64,000 bases of DNA from Acidobacteriota bacterium (GCA_020850715.1 JADZED010000059.1:18934-82933), one strand, 5' to 3'; shown: positions 29,157-39,186, counted from the stretch's first letter. Made by a program: numbers and translations. The notes: a model not told the origin generated them from the letters alone.

Positions 29157-31079
29157 CTAGATGGCGATCAGCCCGCTCTCATAGAGGACGTGAAGAACAT
29201 TGAGATTGCCCAGCATCAGCAGCGGCCAGAACCAGGCGCCTCTCGTCAACAGCACGTTGAATGCGAAGGTCATCGGTATCAACACGCGGACGGCCGCTGC
29301 GGGCTCGCCTTCCCAGACGGCCGGCCCCAGCAGCGTCATCAGCCCGACATAGGCGATCCCCAGCCGCCACCAGGATTGCCGCCACTCCCGTCGCCAGATC
29401 AGCGTCACCGCCTGCGTCGTCAGCGCAATCAACGCAAAGAGACTGAACCGCGCCTCAGAGCCCCAGCCGTTCGCATGCAGCGTCGTCACCGTGTCGATCC
29501 ACTTCTGCGCGTAACCCTCCAGCGGCAATCGGAAGTTGCCGCCCCCCGGGGAGCCGAGCGGCAGGCCGATGAGGTGGAGGTAGAGCATCCATGCGGCGAA
29601 CGGCCCGATGAGCAGGAGCCCGCGAAGGATCGTCCGGCCGGGCGCGCGCCGGGGCGCGCCGCCCGCCGGCAGGAGCACGGCGCCGCCGAGCAGGTTGACT
29701 TCCCGTGCGAGCCCCGATACGCCCATCACGGCGCAGGCGAGCCACCGGCGGTTGCGCTCGAACGCCAGGATGCCCAGGGCCAGCAGCGCCATGCTCGGCC
29801 CGTCGAGCAGCGCCCAGCGAATCGAGTTCACGATCCCCTCGCCCAGCATGCACATCAGCCAGGCCGCGGTCGGGCGAATCGCGCCGGCCGGCAGCGTCTG
29901 CAGCAGCAGCCAGCCCAGCGCCAGCCAGGAGAACACGTTCAGCAATGCGTAGGCCTCGATGATCAGGCGCGGCTGGCCCAGGCCGAGCACGTGCGCGACA
30001 AGCGGCAGCAGGATCCGCCGGCTTCGATAACCGGCATCATCGAGGGCGGTGCGCGTGGGCTCCCCACGCAGGCCGGGATCGAGCGCGAGTTGCGCATAGA
30101 ACTGGCCATCGTACCCGGCGCCCGGCACGATCACGTGAGGTATCGCCGCCAGGGACGGCACGGTGCTCGAGTCGAACTGCTCGCCGAACCTGACGAGGGC
30201 CGTGAAGCCCCTGCCGGGCTGATAGGTCCCCCACACGACCGAGCCGACCATCGCGACGGCAGCCGCGTGCGGAATGAACGGTCTGCAGGCGCGGAACGCG
30301 CGTGCGAGCACTGGCCGCGACCGTACCAGCGCCGCGGCCAGTCGATCGACATGGATCAGCGCCGCGCCCAGCAGGAAGGTCCTGGCGGACAGCCGGATGT
30401 CGAACGGCGTCGCGACGCCGAGCAGGAGGACCGCGCCGAAGAACACGAGGCCGATGCCTGCGGCGGCACCCAGAATCGCCCGTGTTGCCGGTCCAGTCGT
30501 CAAGATCGGCTGCGGCACCGCACTCAGCATCAGGAGTCCGAACGCCGCGAGCCCGATTGCCCATGGCGGGACCGGCGCTCCCTTCATGCCGCCGCGCGGC
30601 ACGATGGCGAAATTCAGGAGACCGGTCGAGAAGCCATGAACGTTGGCGACCTCCAGGCCGTCGAGATGCCAGCCCGCGCGATCGCTCGCAACGGTCAGCC
30701 GATGTCCCGGCCCGGAGAGAACGCCGGCCGACGCGTCCACGCGGACCTGGCGGCCGGCCGGCGCCACGGCCTGCGCGATCGGGTGATCATCGAGCGCGAT
30801 CGAGAGCGGCGCTGCCTGTGCTCCCCCGCGGACGCGCAGAACAATGGCGGCCCGGATGCCGGCGAGCCGTTCCATGTCAGGCAGGGGAACGACGACCGAC
30901 CGGACATCAACCGCGTGCGCCGGCACCTGCGGGAACAGGCGCACTCGCGAAAACCCGAAGTGGACGTGCGTCGCAAGAACGGCGAGGCAGGTGGCCCCGA
31001 GAAGGCTCGCGCGCACGAGAGGCGTCAGAAAGCGCTCGTGCCGCTGCTGGAGCGGTCGAGGGCGGGCAGCGTGGCCCAT
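29157..31079 (-). CDS. Polytopic membrane protein (glycosyltransferase/DUF2029-like class, uncertain)
   Basis: 641 codons; many hydrophobic segments (LMLSAVPQPILTTGP, AAGIGLVFFGAVLLLGVA, LRGLLLIGPFAAWMLYLHLIGLPL) and an N-terminal beta-rich soluble module. Confidence 0.6.
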   Translation of the reverse strand: MGHAARPRPLQQRHERFLTPLVRASLLGATCLAVLATHVHFGFSRVRLFPQVPAHAVDVRSVVVPLPDMERLAGIRAAIVLRVRGGAQAAPLSIALDDHPIAQAVAPAGRQVRVDASAGVLSGPGHRLTVASDRAGWHLDGLEVANVHGFSTGLLNFAIVPRGGMKGAPVPPWAIGLAAFGLLMLSAVPQPILTTGPATRAILGAAAGIGLVFFGAVLLLGVATPFDIRLSARTFLLGAALIHVDRLAAALVRSRPVLARAFRACRPFIPHAAAVAMVGSVVWGTYQPGRGFTALVRFGEQFDSSTVPSLAAIPHVIVPGAGYDGQFYAQLALDPGLRGEPTRTALDDAGYRSRRILLPLVAHVLGLGQPRLIIEAYALLNVFSWLALGWLLLQTLPAGAIRPTAAWLMCMLGEGIVNSIRWALLDGPSMALLALGILAFERNRRWLACAVMGVSGLAREVNLLGGAVLLPAGGAPRRAPGRTILRGLLLIGPFAAWMLYLHLIGLPLGSPGGGNFRLPLEGYAQKWIDTVTTLHANGWGSEARFSLFALIALTTQAVTLIWRREWRQSWWRLGIAYVGLMTLLGPAVWEGEPAAAVRVLIPMTFAFNVLLTRGAWFWPLLMLGNLNVLHVLYESGLIAI

Positions 31080-31090
31080 GAACGCGGCGA

Positions 31091-32998
31091 CTACGAGTCC
31101 GGCCGGCGGCCCTCGCGGTTGGAACGGATCGGCCGCGCCGCTCCGCCGATCCGCCGCCGGAGGTGATCGGCCAGATAGTGCGGATCGGTCGCGGCGCGCC
31201 AGACGCGAGTACCCATCCACCTGACCGCCGCAAGGGTTCCCGACGCCGCGCCTCCCGTGAGCCGATCCGTCCGTGCGATCCAACGGCGGCTGCGCAGGCG
31301 CACCCGCTGCCCGAGCGGCAGCGCACGAGCCTCGAGCGACTTCTGAACGATCGGGCAGGCCGGCGACTTCAGACAATACTCGTGAAAGCGGCCGCTGGCC
31401 AGTTCCGACCGGATGGCCTGAACGACGGGCGCGTTCCACGTCTCCCGGTACTGATCCATCGGCGCCAGGGGCACGCCGCCGTAGCAGCAGGGAAATACGC
31501 CGCGGCGCAGGATGTAGAGGCTCTTCCACGGTTCGGTGCACGCAGGCTTCCGATCGCCGCCCAGGGACGGCAGCGGTTCGTCCGGACCGGACGCCCCACC
31601 GGTCTGGTCGGGCGCGGCAGTCGCTGATGCGGCCTCTTCGACAGGCACGGTGGACGGCGCGGTCGCGACGGTGTCTGGCGTTTGCGCGGAGACGACAGCC
31701 TCGCCGCCTCCTGCCAAACGGCGGCCCTCCGCGAACAGGCGTTCGAACCGTTCGCTCATCGTCCCGCCGAAGTCCATCTGGTCGGCCAGCGGGACGCCGT
31801 GTATCCGGCAGAGTTCCGCGACACGACCGCTCACGCGCACCAACTCGTCGAACGGGAGCAACTCCTTTGCGTACTCGAACCGGTGGCCGGCACGCTCCCA
31901 GTCCAGGTTCACGCCGGGCGAATCGTTGAGCGGGCGGAGCACGACGCGATCGACCTGCAGAGCGGCGGCCGTGCGCACGAATGCGTCGACCTCGTGCACG
32001 TTCACGCGCATCGGCATGAACACCAGATGGATGAACGGCCGCCGGCCCGGACCGCCTTTCGCTTCGATGAGCCGGCCGAGATTGTCGAGAATGGCGCCGA
32101 ACCGGTCGTTGCGCAGCTTTGCATAGGTCTCCGGCGTGCCGGCGTCGAGCGAGACATACAGATCGATGCGGCGTTCGAGCAGCTTCTGGATGTTGCGGTC
32201 GGTGAGAATCTGGCCATTGGTGGTCATCTCCAGCACCTTCCCGCCCTCGTCGAACGCGTCCAGCAGGTCGTCGAGCTCCTTCATCATGAACGGTTCGCCG
32301 ATCGAACAGTTCACGAGCGTGCCGCTGTTCTCGAAGAAGGCTCCCCATTCGCGCAGCGTCGCCGGCGTGAACGGCACGTCGACGTAGGGCCCCTCCAGCC
32401 TCTTGCTGAAGTCCCACTCGCAGTAGACACAGGGCGGCTTCACGTTGCAGACGGCGTACAGGTCGATGCCGAGACTGACCGGCGTCGATGCGAGGACGAC
32501 GCGGCCGTCGAGCGTCTCGCGCGCGTTGCGCACCCGATTCTCCTGCTGCGCGCGCACGAGCCGGTGGCGCGCCGGGTCGCCGTGCAGCAGCGGCGGGCGC
32601 GCCCGGACCGCCAGCGTCCGACGGTCCGACGGATGAAGGCGGGCAGGCAGGACCTTGTTGACGGAGAGGTCCGCATGGGCGCGCTCCGGCGGCACGCGGA
32701 AGCTCAGTGGTGCCCAGCCGGCCGCGAGCGGGAAGGCGTCGTGGCTCCCGCCCGCACTGCAGGTGAGCATCTGCGAGAGATCCTCGAACTCGGAGAAGGC
32801 CCAGAGCTCGAGGTAGCGCTCGCGTGCGGCCGGCGAAAACCTGAGGGATGCGGAGGCCGCCATCCAGCGGAAGCGGTCCAGGCCGGGTGTTTCTTCGTCC
32901 CAGAATCCGCTTCCGAATTCGACAGGTTCCGACGTGGCCAGCGAGGGCGACAGGCGCCGCACGGGCGGCGACGGAAGCGCCATCCGCAACTGTGGCAT
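31091..32998 (-). CDS. Radical SAM protein with SPASM-like C-terminal Cys cluster; SAM motif CX5CX2C
   Basis: LYAVCNVKPPCVYCEWDF; GEPFMMKELDDLLDAF; EMTTNGQILTD; C-term CTEPWKSLYILRRGVFPCCYGGVPLAPM...YCLKSPACPIVQ. Confidence 0.85.
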   Translation of the reverse strand: MPQLRMALPSPPVRRLSPSLATSEPVEFGSGFWDEETPGLDRFRWMAASASLRFSPAARERYLELWAFSEFEDLSQMLTCSAGGSHDAFPLAAGWAPLSFRVPPERAHADLSVNKVLPARLHPSDRRTLAVRARPPLLHGDPARHRLVRAQQENRVRNARETLDGRVVLASTPVSLGIDLYAVCNVKPPCVYCEWDFSKRLEGPYVDVPFTPATLREWGAFFENSGTLVNCSIGEPFMMKELDDLLDAFDEGGKVLEMTTNGQILTDRNIQKLLERRIDLYVSLDAGTPETYAKLRNDRFGAILDNLGRLIEAKGGPGRRPFIHLVFMPMRVNVHEVDAFVRTAAALQVDRVVLRPLNDSPGVNLDWERAGHRFEYAKELLPFDELVRVSGRVAELCRIHGVPLADQMDFGGTMSERFERLFAEGRRLAGGGEAVVSAQTPDTVATAPSTVPVEEAASATAAPDQTGGASGPDEPLPSLGGDRKPACTEPWKSLYILRRGVFPCCYGGVPLAPMDQYRETWNAPVVQAIRSELASGRFHEYCLKSPACPIVQKSLEARALPLGQRVRLRSRRWIARTDRLTGGAASGTLAAVRWMGTRVWRAATDPHYLADHLRRRIGGAARPIRSNREGRRPDS

Positions 32999-33051
32999 CG
33001 GCCTGATCTGGCGGAGCACTCTACCACAGGGGCGTCGGACCGAGGTGCCGG

Positions 33052-34077
33052 TTATCGCGATGCGCCGACGGTGTCTTCGGTCTTGACCGGCTTGAGGAAC
33101 GGCATCAAATCGCGCAGCCGGGCGCCCACCTGCTCGATCTGGTGGCGCCGCTCGGCCTCCCGCGTCTTGTTGAACGTCGGCCGTCCTGCCTCGTTCTCCG
33201 CGATCCATGCCTGCGCGTACCGGCCGCTGCGGATGTCCTCGAGCATCTGCTTCATCACGCGCCTGGTCTCGGCCGTGACGATCCGCGGCCCGCCCGTATA
33301 GTCACCATGCTCGGCGGTATCGCTCACCGAATAGCGCATGTAGTTCAAGCCACCCTGATACATCAGATCCACGATGAGCTTGAGCTCGTGCAGGCATTCG
33401 AAATAGGCGATCTCCGGCTGGTAGCCCGCCTCGACCAGCGTCTCGAAGCCCGCCTTGACCAGCGCGCTCACGCCGCCGCACAGCACGGCCTGCTCGCCGA
33501 ACAGGTCGGTCTCGGTCTCCTCGGCGAAGCTCGTCTCGATCACCCCGGCGCGCGTCACGCCGATGGCCTTGCCGTACGACAGCGTCAGCGCGCGCGCCTG
33601 CCCGGTGGCATCCTGGTGCACGGCGAAGAGCGCCGGCGTCCCGGCCCCTTCCACATACAGTTCGCGCACGCGATGTCCGGGCGACTTCGGTGCGACCATC
33701 GCGACATCGATGTCCGGGCGCACCGTCACCGTGCCGAAGCGGATGTTGAACCCGTGGGCGAACATCAGCATGTTCCCCTTCTCGAGATTCGGCTCGATCT
33801 CCTCGCGGTAGACCCTTGCGGTGATCGTATCGGGAATCAGGACCATCACCACGTCGGCCCACTTCGAGACCTCGCCCACCTCGCCGACGGCCAGGCCGGC
33901 GGCCTGCGCCCTGGCGCGCGAGCGGCTCGTGGCCGGCAGGCCGACCTTCACGCTGACGCCGCTGTCCCTGAGGTTCAGCGCGTGCGCGTGCCCCTGCGAT
34001 CCATAGCCGATCACCGCCACCTTGCGGCTGCGGATGAGCGCCAGATCCGCCCCATCGTCGTAAATCATCGTCGCCAT
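33052..34077 (-). CDS. ilvC: Ketol-acid reductoisomerase
   Basis: [23 protein letters not shown]...[28 protein letters not shown]...[19 protein letters not shown]. Confidence 0.97.
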   Translation of the reverse strand: MATMIYDDGADLALIRSRKVAVIGYGSQGHAHALNLRDSGVSVKVGLPATSRSRARAQAAGLAVGEVGEVSKWADVVMVLIPDTITARVYREEIEPNLEKGNMLMFAHGFNIRFGTVTVRPDIDVAMVAPKSPGHRVRELYVEGAGTPALFAVHQDATGQARALTLSYGKAIGVTRAGVIETSFAEETETDLFGEQAVLCGGVSALVKAGFETLVEAGYQPEIAYFECLHELKLIVDLMYQGGLNYMRYSVSDTAEHGDYTGGPRIVTAETRRVMKQMLEDIRSGRYAQAWIAENEAGRPTFNKTREAERRHQIEQVGARLRDLMPFLKPVKTEDTVGASR

Positions 34078-34134
34078 GTCGGGACTCCCTGAAGTTGAGG
34101 ATGTTGAGATTTCGAGGACTTGGCTGCGGCCCTT

Positions 34135-34695
34135 TCAGACCGAGCACGAGCTGATGTCGCCGTTCACCTCCGAGGCGGCGGCGCCCGCGCCCGTTCGCGG
34201 CGCGATCCGCCGGCCGTTGACGAGGCCGCGCGCCATCGCGACGCGTCCCGTGCGCACCATTTCGACGACGCCGTAGGGCCGGAGCACCTCCACCAGGCTG
34301 TCGATCTTGTCCTCGGTTCCGGTGGTCTCGATGACCATCGACTCCGGGCTGACGTCGACGATCCGCGCGCGGTAGACGTCGACCAACTGCATCACGTGGG
34401 TGCGCGCCTCGCCGGTGGCGGCGACCTTGATGAGCGCCAGATCGCGGGCGATGGCCGGCGCGTGCGTGATGTTGTCGACCCGCCGGCACGGCACCAGCTT
34501 GTAGAGGTGCGCCTCGAGCCGCCGCGCCCCGTACTCGTCGGTGTCGACGACGACGGTCATGCGCGAGACCCCGTCGGTCTCGGTGTGGCCGACCGTCAGC
34601 GACTCGATATTGAAGGCCCGGCGTCTGAACAGCGAGGCGACCCGGTTCAGCACGCCCGGCTTGTTGTCCACGTAAACCGCGAATGTATGCAGCAT
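34135..34695 (-). CDS. ilvN: Acetolactate synthase small subunit
   Basis: MLHTFAVYVDNKPGVLNRVASLFRRRAFNIESLTVGHTE (ACT domain). Confidence 0.95.
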   Translation of the reverse strand: MLHTFAVYVDNKPGVLNRVASLFRRRAFNIESLTVGHTETDGVSRMTVVVDTDEYGARRLEAHLYKLVPCRRVDNITHAPAIARDLALIKVAATGEARTHVMQLVDVYRARIVDVSPESMVIETTGTEDKIDSLVEVLRPYGVVEMVRTGRVAMARGLVNGRRIAPRTGAGAAASEVNGDISSCSV

Positions 34696-34764
34696 GATGC
34701 CCTTCAGCCACCCCTCTTCATCGGACGCGCGACGTCACGAACGCGACGTGGAGAATCTCCGCGA

Positions 34765-36471
34765 TCAATCGGCGGCCGTCTCGACGATCGGCGAGGGCCG
34801 CCGGATCATCTTGTGGAGATCTGCGCCCGCCGGCACCATCGGGTACACCGTGTCCTCCTGCTCGACCTGGAAGTCGATGACGGCGGTCCGCTTCTGGCGG
34901 CGCGCCGCCTCGACTGCCCCGGCCACCTCGGCTCGCGTCTTCACCACGGCCGCCGGGATTCCGAACGACCCGGCCAGCCGGGCGAAGTCGGGCCCGCTGA
35001 TCGGCGTGGCGGCGTAGCGCTTGTCGTAGAAGAACTCCTGCCACTGCCGCACCATGCCCAGGTAGCCGTTGTTGATGATGGCCACGTTGATGTCGAGCTG
35101 CTCCTGCACCGCCGTCGCCAGCTCGCACATCGTCATCTGGAAGCCGCCGTCGCCGACCACGACCCAGACCTCCTTGTCGGGGCAGGCGATCTTGGCGCCG
35201 ATGGCGGCCGGCAGGGCGAAGCCCATCGTGCCCAGGCCGCCCGACGTGATCAGCGAGCGCGGCGTGTCGTGCTTGTAGTACTGCGCCTCCCACATCTGAT
35301 GCTGGCCCACGTCGGTAACCACGATCGCGTCGCCATGCGTGAGCCGCCACAGGTCGTTGATCACGTGCGCGGCATAGAGATGGCCGTCATCGGGCAGGTT
35401 CTGGATGTCGCGGACGGCGGCGTCCCCCTTGAGGGCGTGGATGCGGGCGAGCCAGCCCGCACGATCGCGCGGCGTGATGAGCGGCAGCCACTCGTCGAGC
35501 GCGGCGCGCAGGTCCCTGGCGATCGCCACGTCGACGCGCACGTTCTTGTTGAGCTCGGCGCGATCGATGTCCACGTGGATCTTGCGCGCCGTCTGCGCGT
35601 AGGTCTTCAGGTTGCCGGTCACGCGATCGTCGAACCGCATGCCGAGCGCGATCAGCAGGTCGGCCTCCTGAATGGCCTGGTTCACCCAGGCTTCGCCGTG
35701 CATGCCCATCATGCCCATGTTGAGCGGATGCGAGGCCGGCACGCCGCCGATGCCGAGCAGCGTCACCGCGATCGGGATGCCGGCGCGCTCGGCGAGCTCG
35801 CGCACCTGGCGCTCGGCGCCCGCCTGCACGATGCCGTGCCCCGCCAGGATGAGCGGCCGCTCGGCGGTCGCGATGAGCGCCAGCGCGTCGTGTGCGTCGC
35901 CGTCGCCCGGCAGCGCATCGTCGTACGCCTCGCTCAGGCGCGGCGCGGCGGCGTCCCAGTCGACCTCGGCGCTCGCCTGCTGCGCGTCCTTGGTGATGTC
36001 GATCAGCACCGGCCCGGGCCGCCCGGCGCGGGCGATGGCGAACGCCTCGCGAATCGCCGGCGCAATGTCGTGCACGCCGGTCACCAGGTAGTTGTGCTTG
36101 GTGATCGGCAGGGTGATGCCCGTGATGTCGGTCTCCTGGAACGCGTCGGACCCGATGAGACGGCTGCCCACCTGGCCGGTGATGCAGACGATCGGCGAGG
36201 AATCCATCATCGCGGTCGCGATCCCGGTGACCATGTTGGTGGCGCCGGGTCCGGAGGTCGCAATGGCGACGCCCACTCTCCCGCTGGCGCGCGCGAAGCC
36301 GTCGGCCATGTGCGCAGCCCCCTGCTCGTGGCGAACCAGGACGTGGCGGATCGGATAGGCGAGCATCGCATCGTAGGCGGGCAGAATCGCGCCGCCCGGA
36401 TAGCCGAAGACGTCGGTGACGCCCTCGCGTACCAGGGCCTCCCAGAGTATCTGCGCACCGGTCAATGTCAT
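34765..36471 (-). CDS. ilvB: Acetolactate synthase large subunit
   Basis: MTLTGAQILWEALVREGVTDVFGYPGGAILPAYDAM...VGDGGFQMTMCELATAVQEQLDINVAIINNGYLGMVRQWQEFFYDKRY. Confidence 0.96.
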   Translation of the reverse strand: MTLTGAQILWEALVREGVTDVFGYPGGAILPAYDAMLAYPIRHVLVRHEQGAAHMADGFARASGRVGVAIATSGPGATNMVTGIATAMMDSSPIVCITGQVGSRLIGSDAFQETDITGITLPITKHNYLVTGVHDIAPAIREAFAIARAGRPGPVLIDITKDAQQASAEVDWDAAAPRLSEAYDDALPGDGDAHDALALIATAERPLILAGHGIVQAGAERQVRELAERAGIPIAVTLLGIGGVPASHPLNMGMMGMHGEAWVNQAIQEADLLIALGMRFDDRVTGNLKTYAQTARKIHVDIDRAELNKNVRVDVAIARDLRAALDEWLPLITPRDRAGWLARIHALKGDAAVRDIQNLPDDGHLYAAHVINDLWRLTHGDAIVVTDVGQHQMWEAQYYKHDTPRSLITSGGLGTMGFALPAAIGAKIACPDKEVWVVVGDGGFQMTMCELATAVQEQLDINVAIINNGYLGMVRQWQEFFYDKRYAATPISGPDFARLAGSFGIPAAVVKTRAEVAGAVEAARRQKRTAVIDFQVEQEDTVYPMVPAGADLHKMIRRPSPIVETAAD

Positions 36472-36511
36472 GGGTTCCTCAGCAGGCGATCGAGAGACTC
36501 CCCTTCCGCGA

Positions 36512-37366
36512 TCACCGCGCCGCCTCGACCGAATCGGCGCGGCGCGCCTCGCGCCGCTTCCAGCTCGCGTACGAGCCGAGCACGCGCAGCATTGGCGCGA
36601 ACTCGGCCAGGTGCGTGAGCGCGCGCGCGCACGGCAGCTCGTCGCGCGCCGCCGCGACGTCCGCGTAGAACAGGTACTCCCACGCACGCCCCGGCATCGG
36701 CCGCGACTCGAGCTTCGTGAGGTCGACGCTGCGCAGCGCGAACGCGCTCAGCGCCTTGAAGAGCGAGCCCGGTTCGTTGGGCAGCGTGAAGACGATCGAC
36801 GTCTTGTCGGCGACGGAGGCGTCGAACGGCCGGCGGCCGATCACGATGAAGCGGGTGACGTTGTGCTCGTAGTCCTGGATGCCCGAAGCGAGGGGCTCGA
36901 GGCCGAAGACCTCGCCGGCCCGCGCCGAGGCGATCGCCGCCGCGTCGCGCAACTGTTGGTCGGCGACCATCTTCGCGCTCCCGGCCGTATCGTAGGTGGC
37001 AATGATCTCCACCCCCGACAGCGTCCGGAGGAACCGCTCGCACTGCGCCAGCCCCTGCGGATGCGAGTAGATGCGCCGCAGCCCGCCGATGGCCACGCCC
37101 GGCAGCGCCAGCAGGTGGTGCACGATCGGCAGCTCCACTTCACCCACGATCGGCAGATGATGCTCGACCAGCAGGTCGTAATTGCGGTGGATGCTGCCGC
37201 CGATCGAGTTCTCGATCGGGAGCACGCCGTAGCCGGCCGGCCCCTGCTCGACCGCCGCGAACACTTCCTCGAAGCTGCGGCACCCCACCAGCTGCGCATC
37301 GGCGCTCACCGCGCGCGAGGCCGCCTCGCTGAACGCGCCCGGCTCCCCCTGATAGGCAATCCTCAT
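36512..37366 (-). CDS. pheA: Prephenate dehydratase
   Basis: MRIAYQGEPGAFSEAASRAV...GVLPIENSIGGSIHRNYDLL...ACT domain TSIVFTLPNEPGSLFKALSAFALRSVDLTKLESRP. Confidence 0.95.
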   Translation of the reverse strand: MRIAYQGEPGAFSEAASRAVSADAQLVGCRSFEEVFAAVEQGPAGYGVLPIENSIGGSIHRNYDLLVEHHLPIVGEVELPIVHHLLALPGVAIGGLRRIYSHPQGLAQCERFLRTLSGVEIIATYDTAGSAKMVADQQLRDAAAIASARAGEVFGLEPLASGIQDYEHNVTRFIVIGRRPFDASVADKTSIVFTLPNEPGSLFKALSAFALRSVDLTKLESRPMPGRAWEYLFYADVAAARDELPCARALTHLAEFAPMLRVLGSYASWKRREARRADSVEAAR

Positions 37367-37386
37367 AGGTCGGTCTTTCAAGCACG

Positions 37387-37420
37387 AAAAAAGGCCATCA
37401 TCCGCTGCGGATGATGGCCT
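37387..37420 (-). terminator. Intrinsic terminator in the pheA/ilv leader
   Basis: On - strand AGGCCATCATCCG-CAG-CGGATGATGGCCT followed by T-tract (TTTTTT at 37392-37387); 13-bp perfect stem, 3-nt loop, about 20 nt before the pheA ATG. Confidence 0.9.
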
Positions 37421-37444
37421 CGGGTGCTTCGCGCCCCGCTCACC

Positions 37445-37567
37445 TCATCCGCGCGGCCACCGCCGCCTCACCCTCAGGCGCCCGACGACCAGGCGCCCGA
37501 CAACCGGGCCGAACAGGGCAATGGTCCCGGCCTGGGGCCCGGAACCGGCGACGGCCGTGAGCCACAT
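37445..37567 (-). CDS. Candidate BCAA-rich leader peptide MWLTAVAGSGPQAGTIALFGPVVGRLVVGRLRVRRRWPRG
   Basis: 40-aa ORF between the putative promoter and the leader terminator; contains VVGRLVVGRLRV. Confidence 0.45.
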   Translation of the reverse strand: MWLTAVAGSGPQAGTIALFGPVVGRLVVGRLRVRRRWPRG

Positions 37568-37576
37568 CGTGCGTCG

Positions 37577-37606
37577 ATTAGACTGCCCGCGAGCACTAGA
37601 AGTCAA
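37577..37606 (-). promoter_or_regulatory. Sigma70-like promoter for the pheA-ilvBNC operon (TTGACT-N18-TCTAAT)
   Basis: - strand: -35 TTGACT (37606-37601), 18-nt spacer, -10 TCTAAT (37582-37577), in an AT-rich island. Confidence 0.6.
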
Positions 37607-37667
37607 ATTGATAATCATTACAAGATCATCATCAATACGAATGCTTTGATCCCTGGCTCCCGCCCCT

Positions 37668-38222
37668 CTACAGCCTCGGCAGCGTCACCCCCCGCTGCGC
37701 CTGATACTTCCCCTTCTTGTCGCGGTACGACACCGCGCACGGCTCGTCGCCCTGGAAGAACAGGACCTGCGCAATGCCTTCGTTGGCGTAGATCTTCGCC
37801 GGCAGCGGCGTGGTGTTGGAAATCTCGATGGTGACGTGCCCTTCCCATTCCGGCTCGAACGGCGTCACGTTCACGATGATCCCGCAGCGTGCGTAGGTCG
37901 ATTTTCCCAGGCAGACGGTGAGCACGTCGCGCGGGATGCGGAAGTACTCGATGGTGCTCGCCAGGGCAAACGAGTTCGGCGGGATGATGCAGACCTCCGC
38001 GCGGATGTCGACGAAGGACCTCGGGTCGAACGCTTTCGGATCGACTACCGTGTTGTGGACGTTGGTGAACACCTTGAACTCGTCGCCCACCCGCACGTCG
38101 TAGCCGTAGGACGACACACCGTACGAGATGACGCCGCTGCGGACCTGGCCGTCGACGAACGGCTCGATCATGCCGTGCTCGCGCGCCATGCGCGTGATCC
38201 AGGTGTCGGGCTTGATGGACAT
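37668..38222 (-). CDS. dcd: dCTP deaminase
   Basis: [49 protein letters not shown]...[62 protein letters not shown]. Confidence 0.96.
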   Translation of the reverse strand: MSIKPDTWITRMAREHGMIEPFVDGQVRSGVISYGVSSYGYDVRVGDEFKVFTNVHNTVVDPKAFDPRSFVDIRAEVCIIPPNSFALASTIEYFRIPRDVLTVCLGKSTYARCGIIVNVTPFEPEWEGHVTIEISNTTPLPAKIYANEGIAQVLFFQGDEPCAVSYRDKKGKYQAQRGVTLPRL

Positions 38223-38248
38223 CGTTCGGGTCGCCTGCCGCACGGCGG

Positions 38249-38443
38249 CTATCGCCGCAAGAGGGCCAGGATCAGCGTGAGCAGGAGGCTCACAACGATC
38301 GAGGACGTGATCGGGACGTAGAACGCGAAGCTGCCCCGGCGCACGTAGATGTCGCCCGGCAGCCGTCCGATCGGCAGCCCGAACATCATCGCCAGCCCGA
38401 GCGCGGCGATGCCCAGACCGAGCAGAAGGAGGATCTTCCCCAT
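38249..38443 (-). CDS. DUF2905-family small membrane protein
   Basis: [64 protein letters not shown]. Confidence 0.85.
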   Translation of the reverse strand: MGKILLLLGLGIAALGLAMMFGLPIGRLPGDIYVRRGSFAFYVPITSSIVVSLLLTLILALLRR

Positions 38444-38501
38444 TGCGTCTCGTGCGCCGCGAGGATCGCGCGGCCCCCGGCGATCGTCGCCTCCGGCGCC
38501 G

Positions 38502-38921
38502 CTAGGGGACGAGCTCGCACCCCGCGAAGAAATATCCGATCTCGAATGCCGCCGTGTCGGGCGCGTCGGATCCATGGGTCGCATTCCGCTCGATCGACTC
38601 GGCGAACTGCTTGCGGATGGTCCCCGCGTCGGCCCTGGCCGGATCGGTGGCGCCCATGGCGGACCGCCACTTCCTGATCGCGTCGGGCGCCTCCAGGACC
38701 ATGACGATTGCCGGCCCCGACGCCATGAACCTGGTCAGGCTCGCGAAGAACGGCCGCTCGCGGTGCACGGCATAGAACCCTTCGGCCTGCGCCTGCGAGA
38801 GCTCCACGCGGCGCATGGCCCGGATGGCGAACCCGTCGGCTTCGACGCGCTGAATGATGGCGCCGGCAAGGTGCCGCGCCACGGCATCGGGCTTGATGAT
38901 GGCGAGCGTCCGTTCGGTCAT
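38502..38921 (-). CDS. ndk: Nucleoside diphosphate kinase
   Basis: [14 protein letters not shown]...[44 protein letters not shown] (NATHGSD active-site motif). Confidence 0.96.
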   Translation of the reverse strand: MTERTLAIIKPDAVARHLAGAIIQRVEADGFAIRAMRRVELSQAQAEGFYAVHRERPFFASLTRFMASGPAIVMVLEAPDAIRKWRSAMGATDPARADAGTIRKQFAESIERNATHGSDAPDTAAFEIGYFFAGCELVP

Positions 38922-39186
38922 ATGCAGCCGACGATTATAGCAGGCGCCACCTCGGCCGCCGGCCGCAGGAGCGGCGGAAGGAGAACGCGGGAACGGTGCT
39001 GGCGGGCCGGCGGGGCAGCCGCGGCGCGCACCATGGACGCGACCCGCGCACCGGCCAGCCGGGGTCGTTCGTGGTCGCCTGCGACCGCGCGCCGAGGGTG
39101 GTGGCGCCAATCCGCACGCGGCCGGAGGAGCCAGGAGCCCGGCTGGCGGCGGCCAGCGCCCCGCAAGCGGGCCCGGCCGTCGACAG

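Noticed and set aside
28876-29160. Small forward ORF between HEAT and membrane-protein genes
   Set aside because: No homology-like motifs or clear RBS; probably noncoding intergenic DNA.
34120-36618. 832-aa forward ORF antisense to ilvN/ilvB
   Set aside because: No motifs; antisense to strongly recognised ilv genes.
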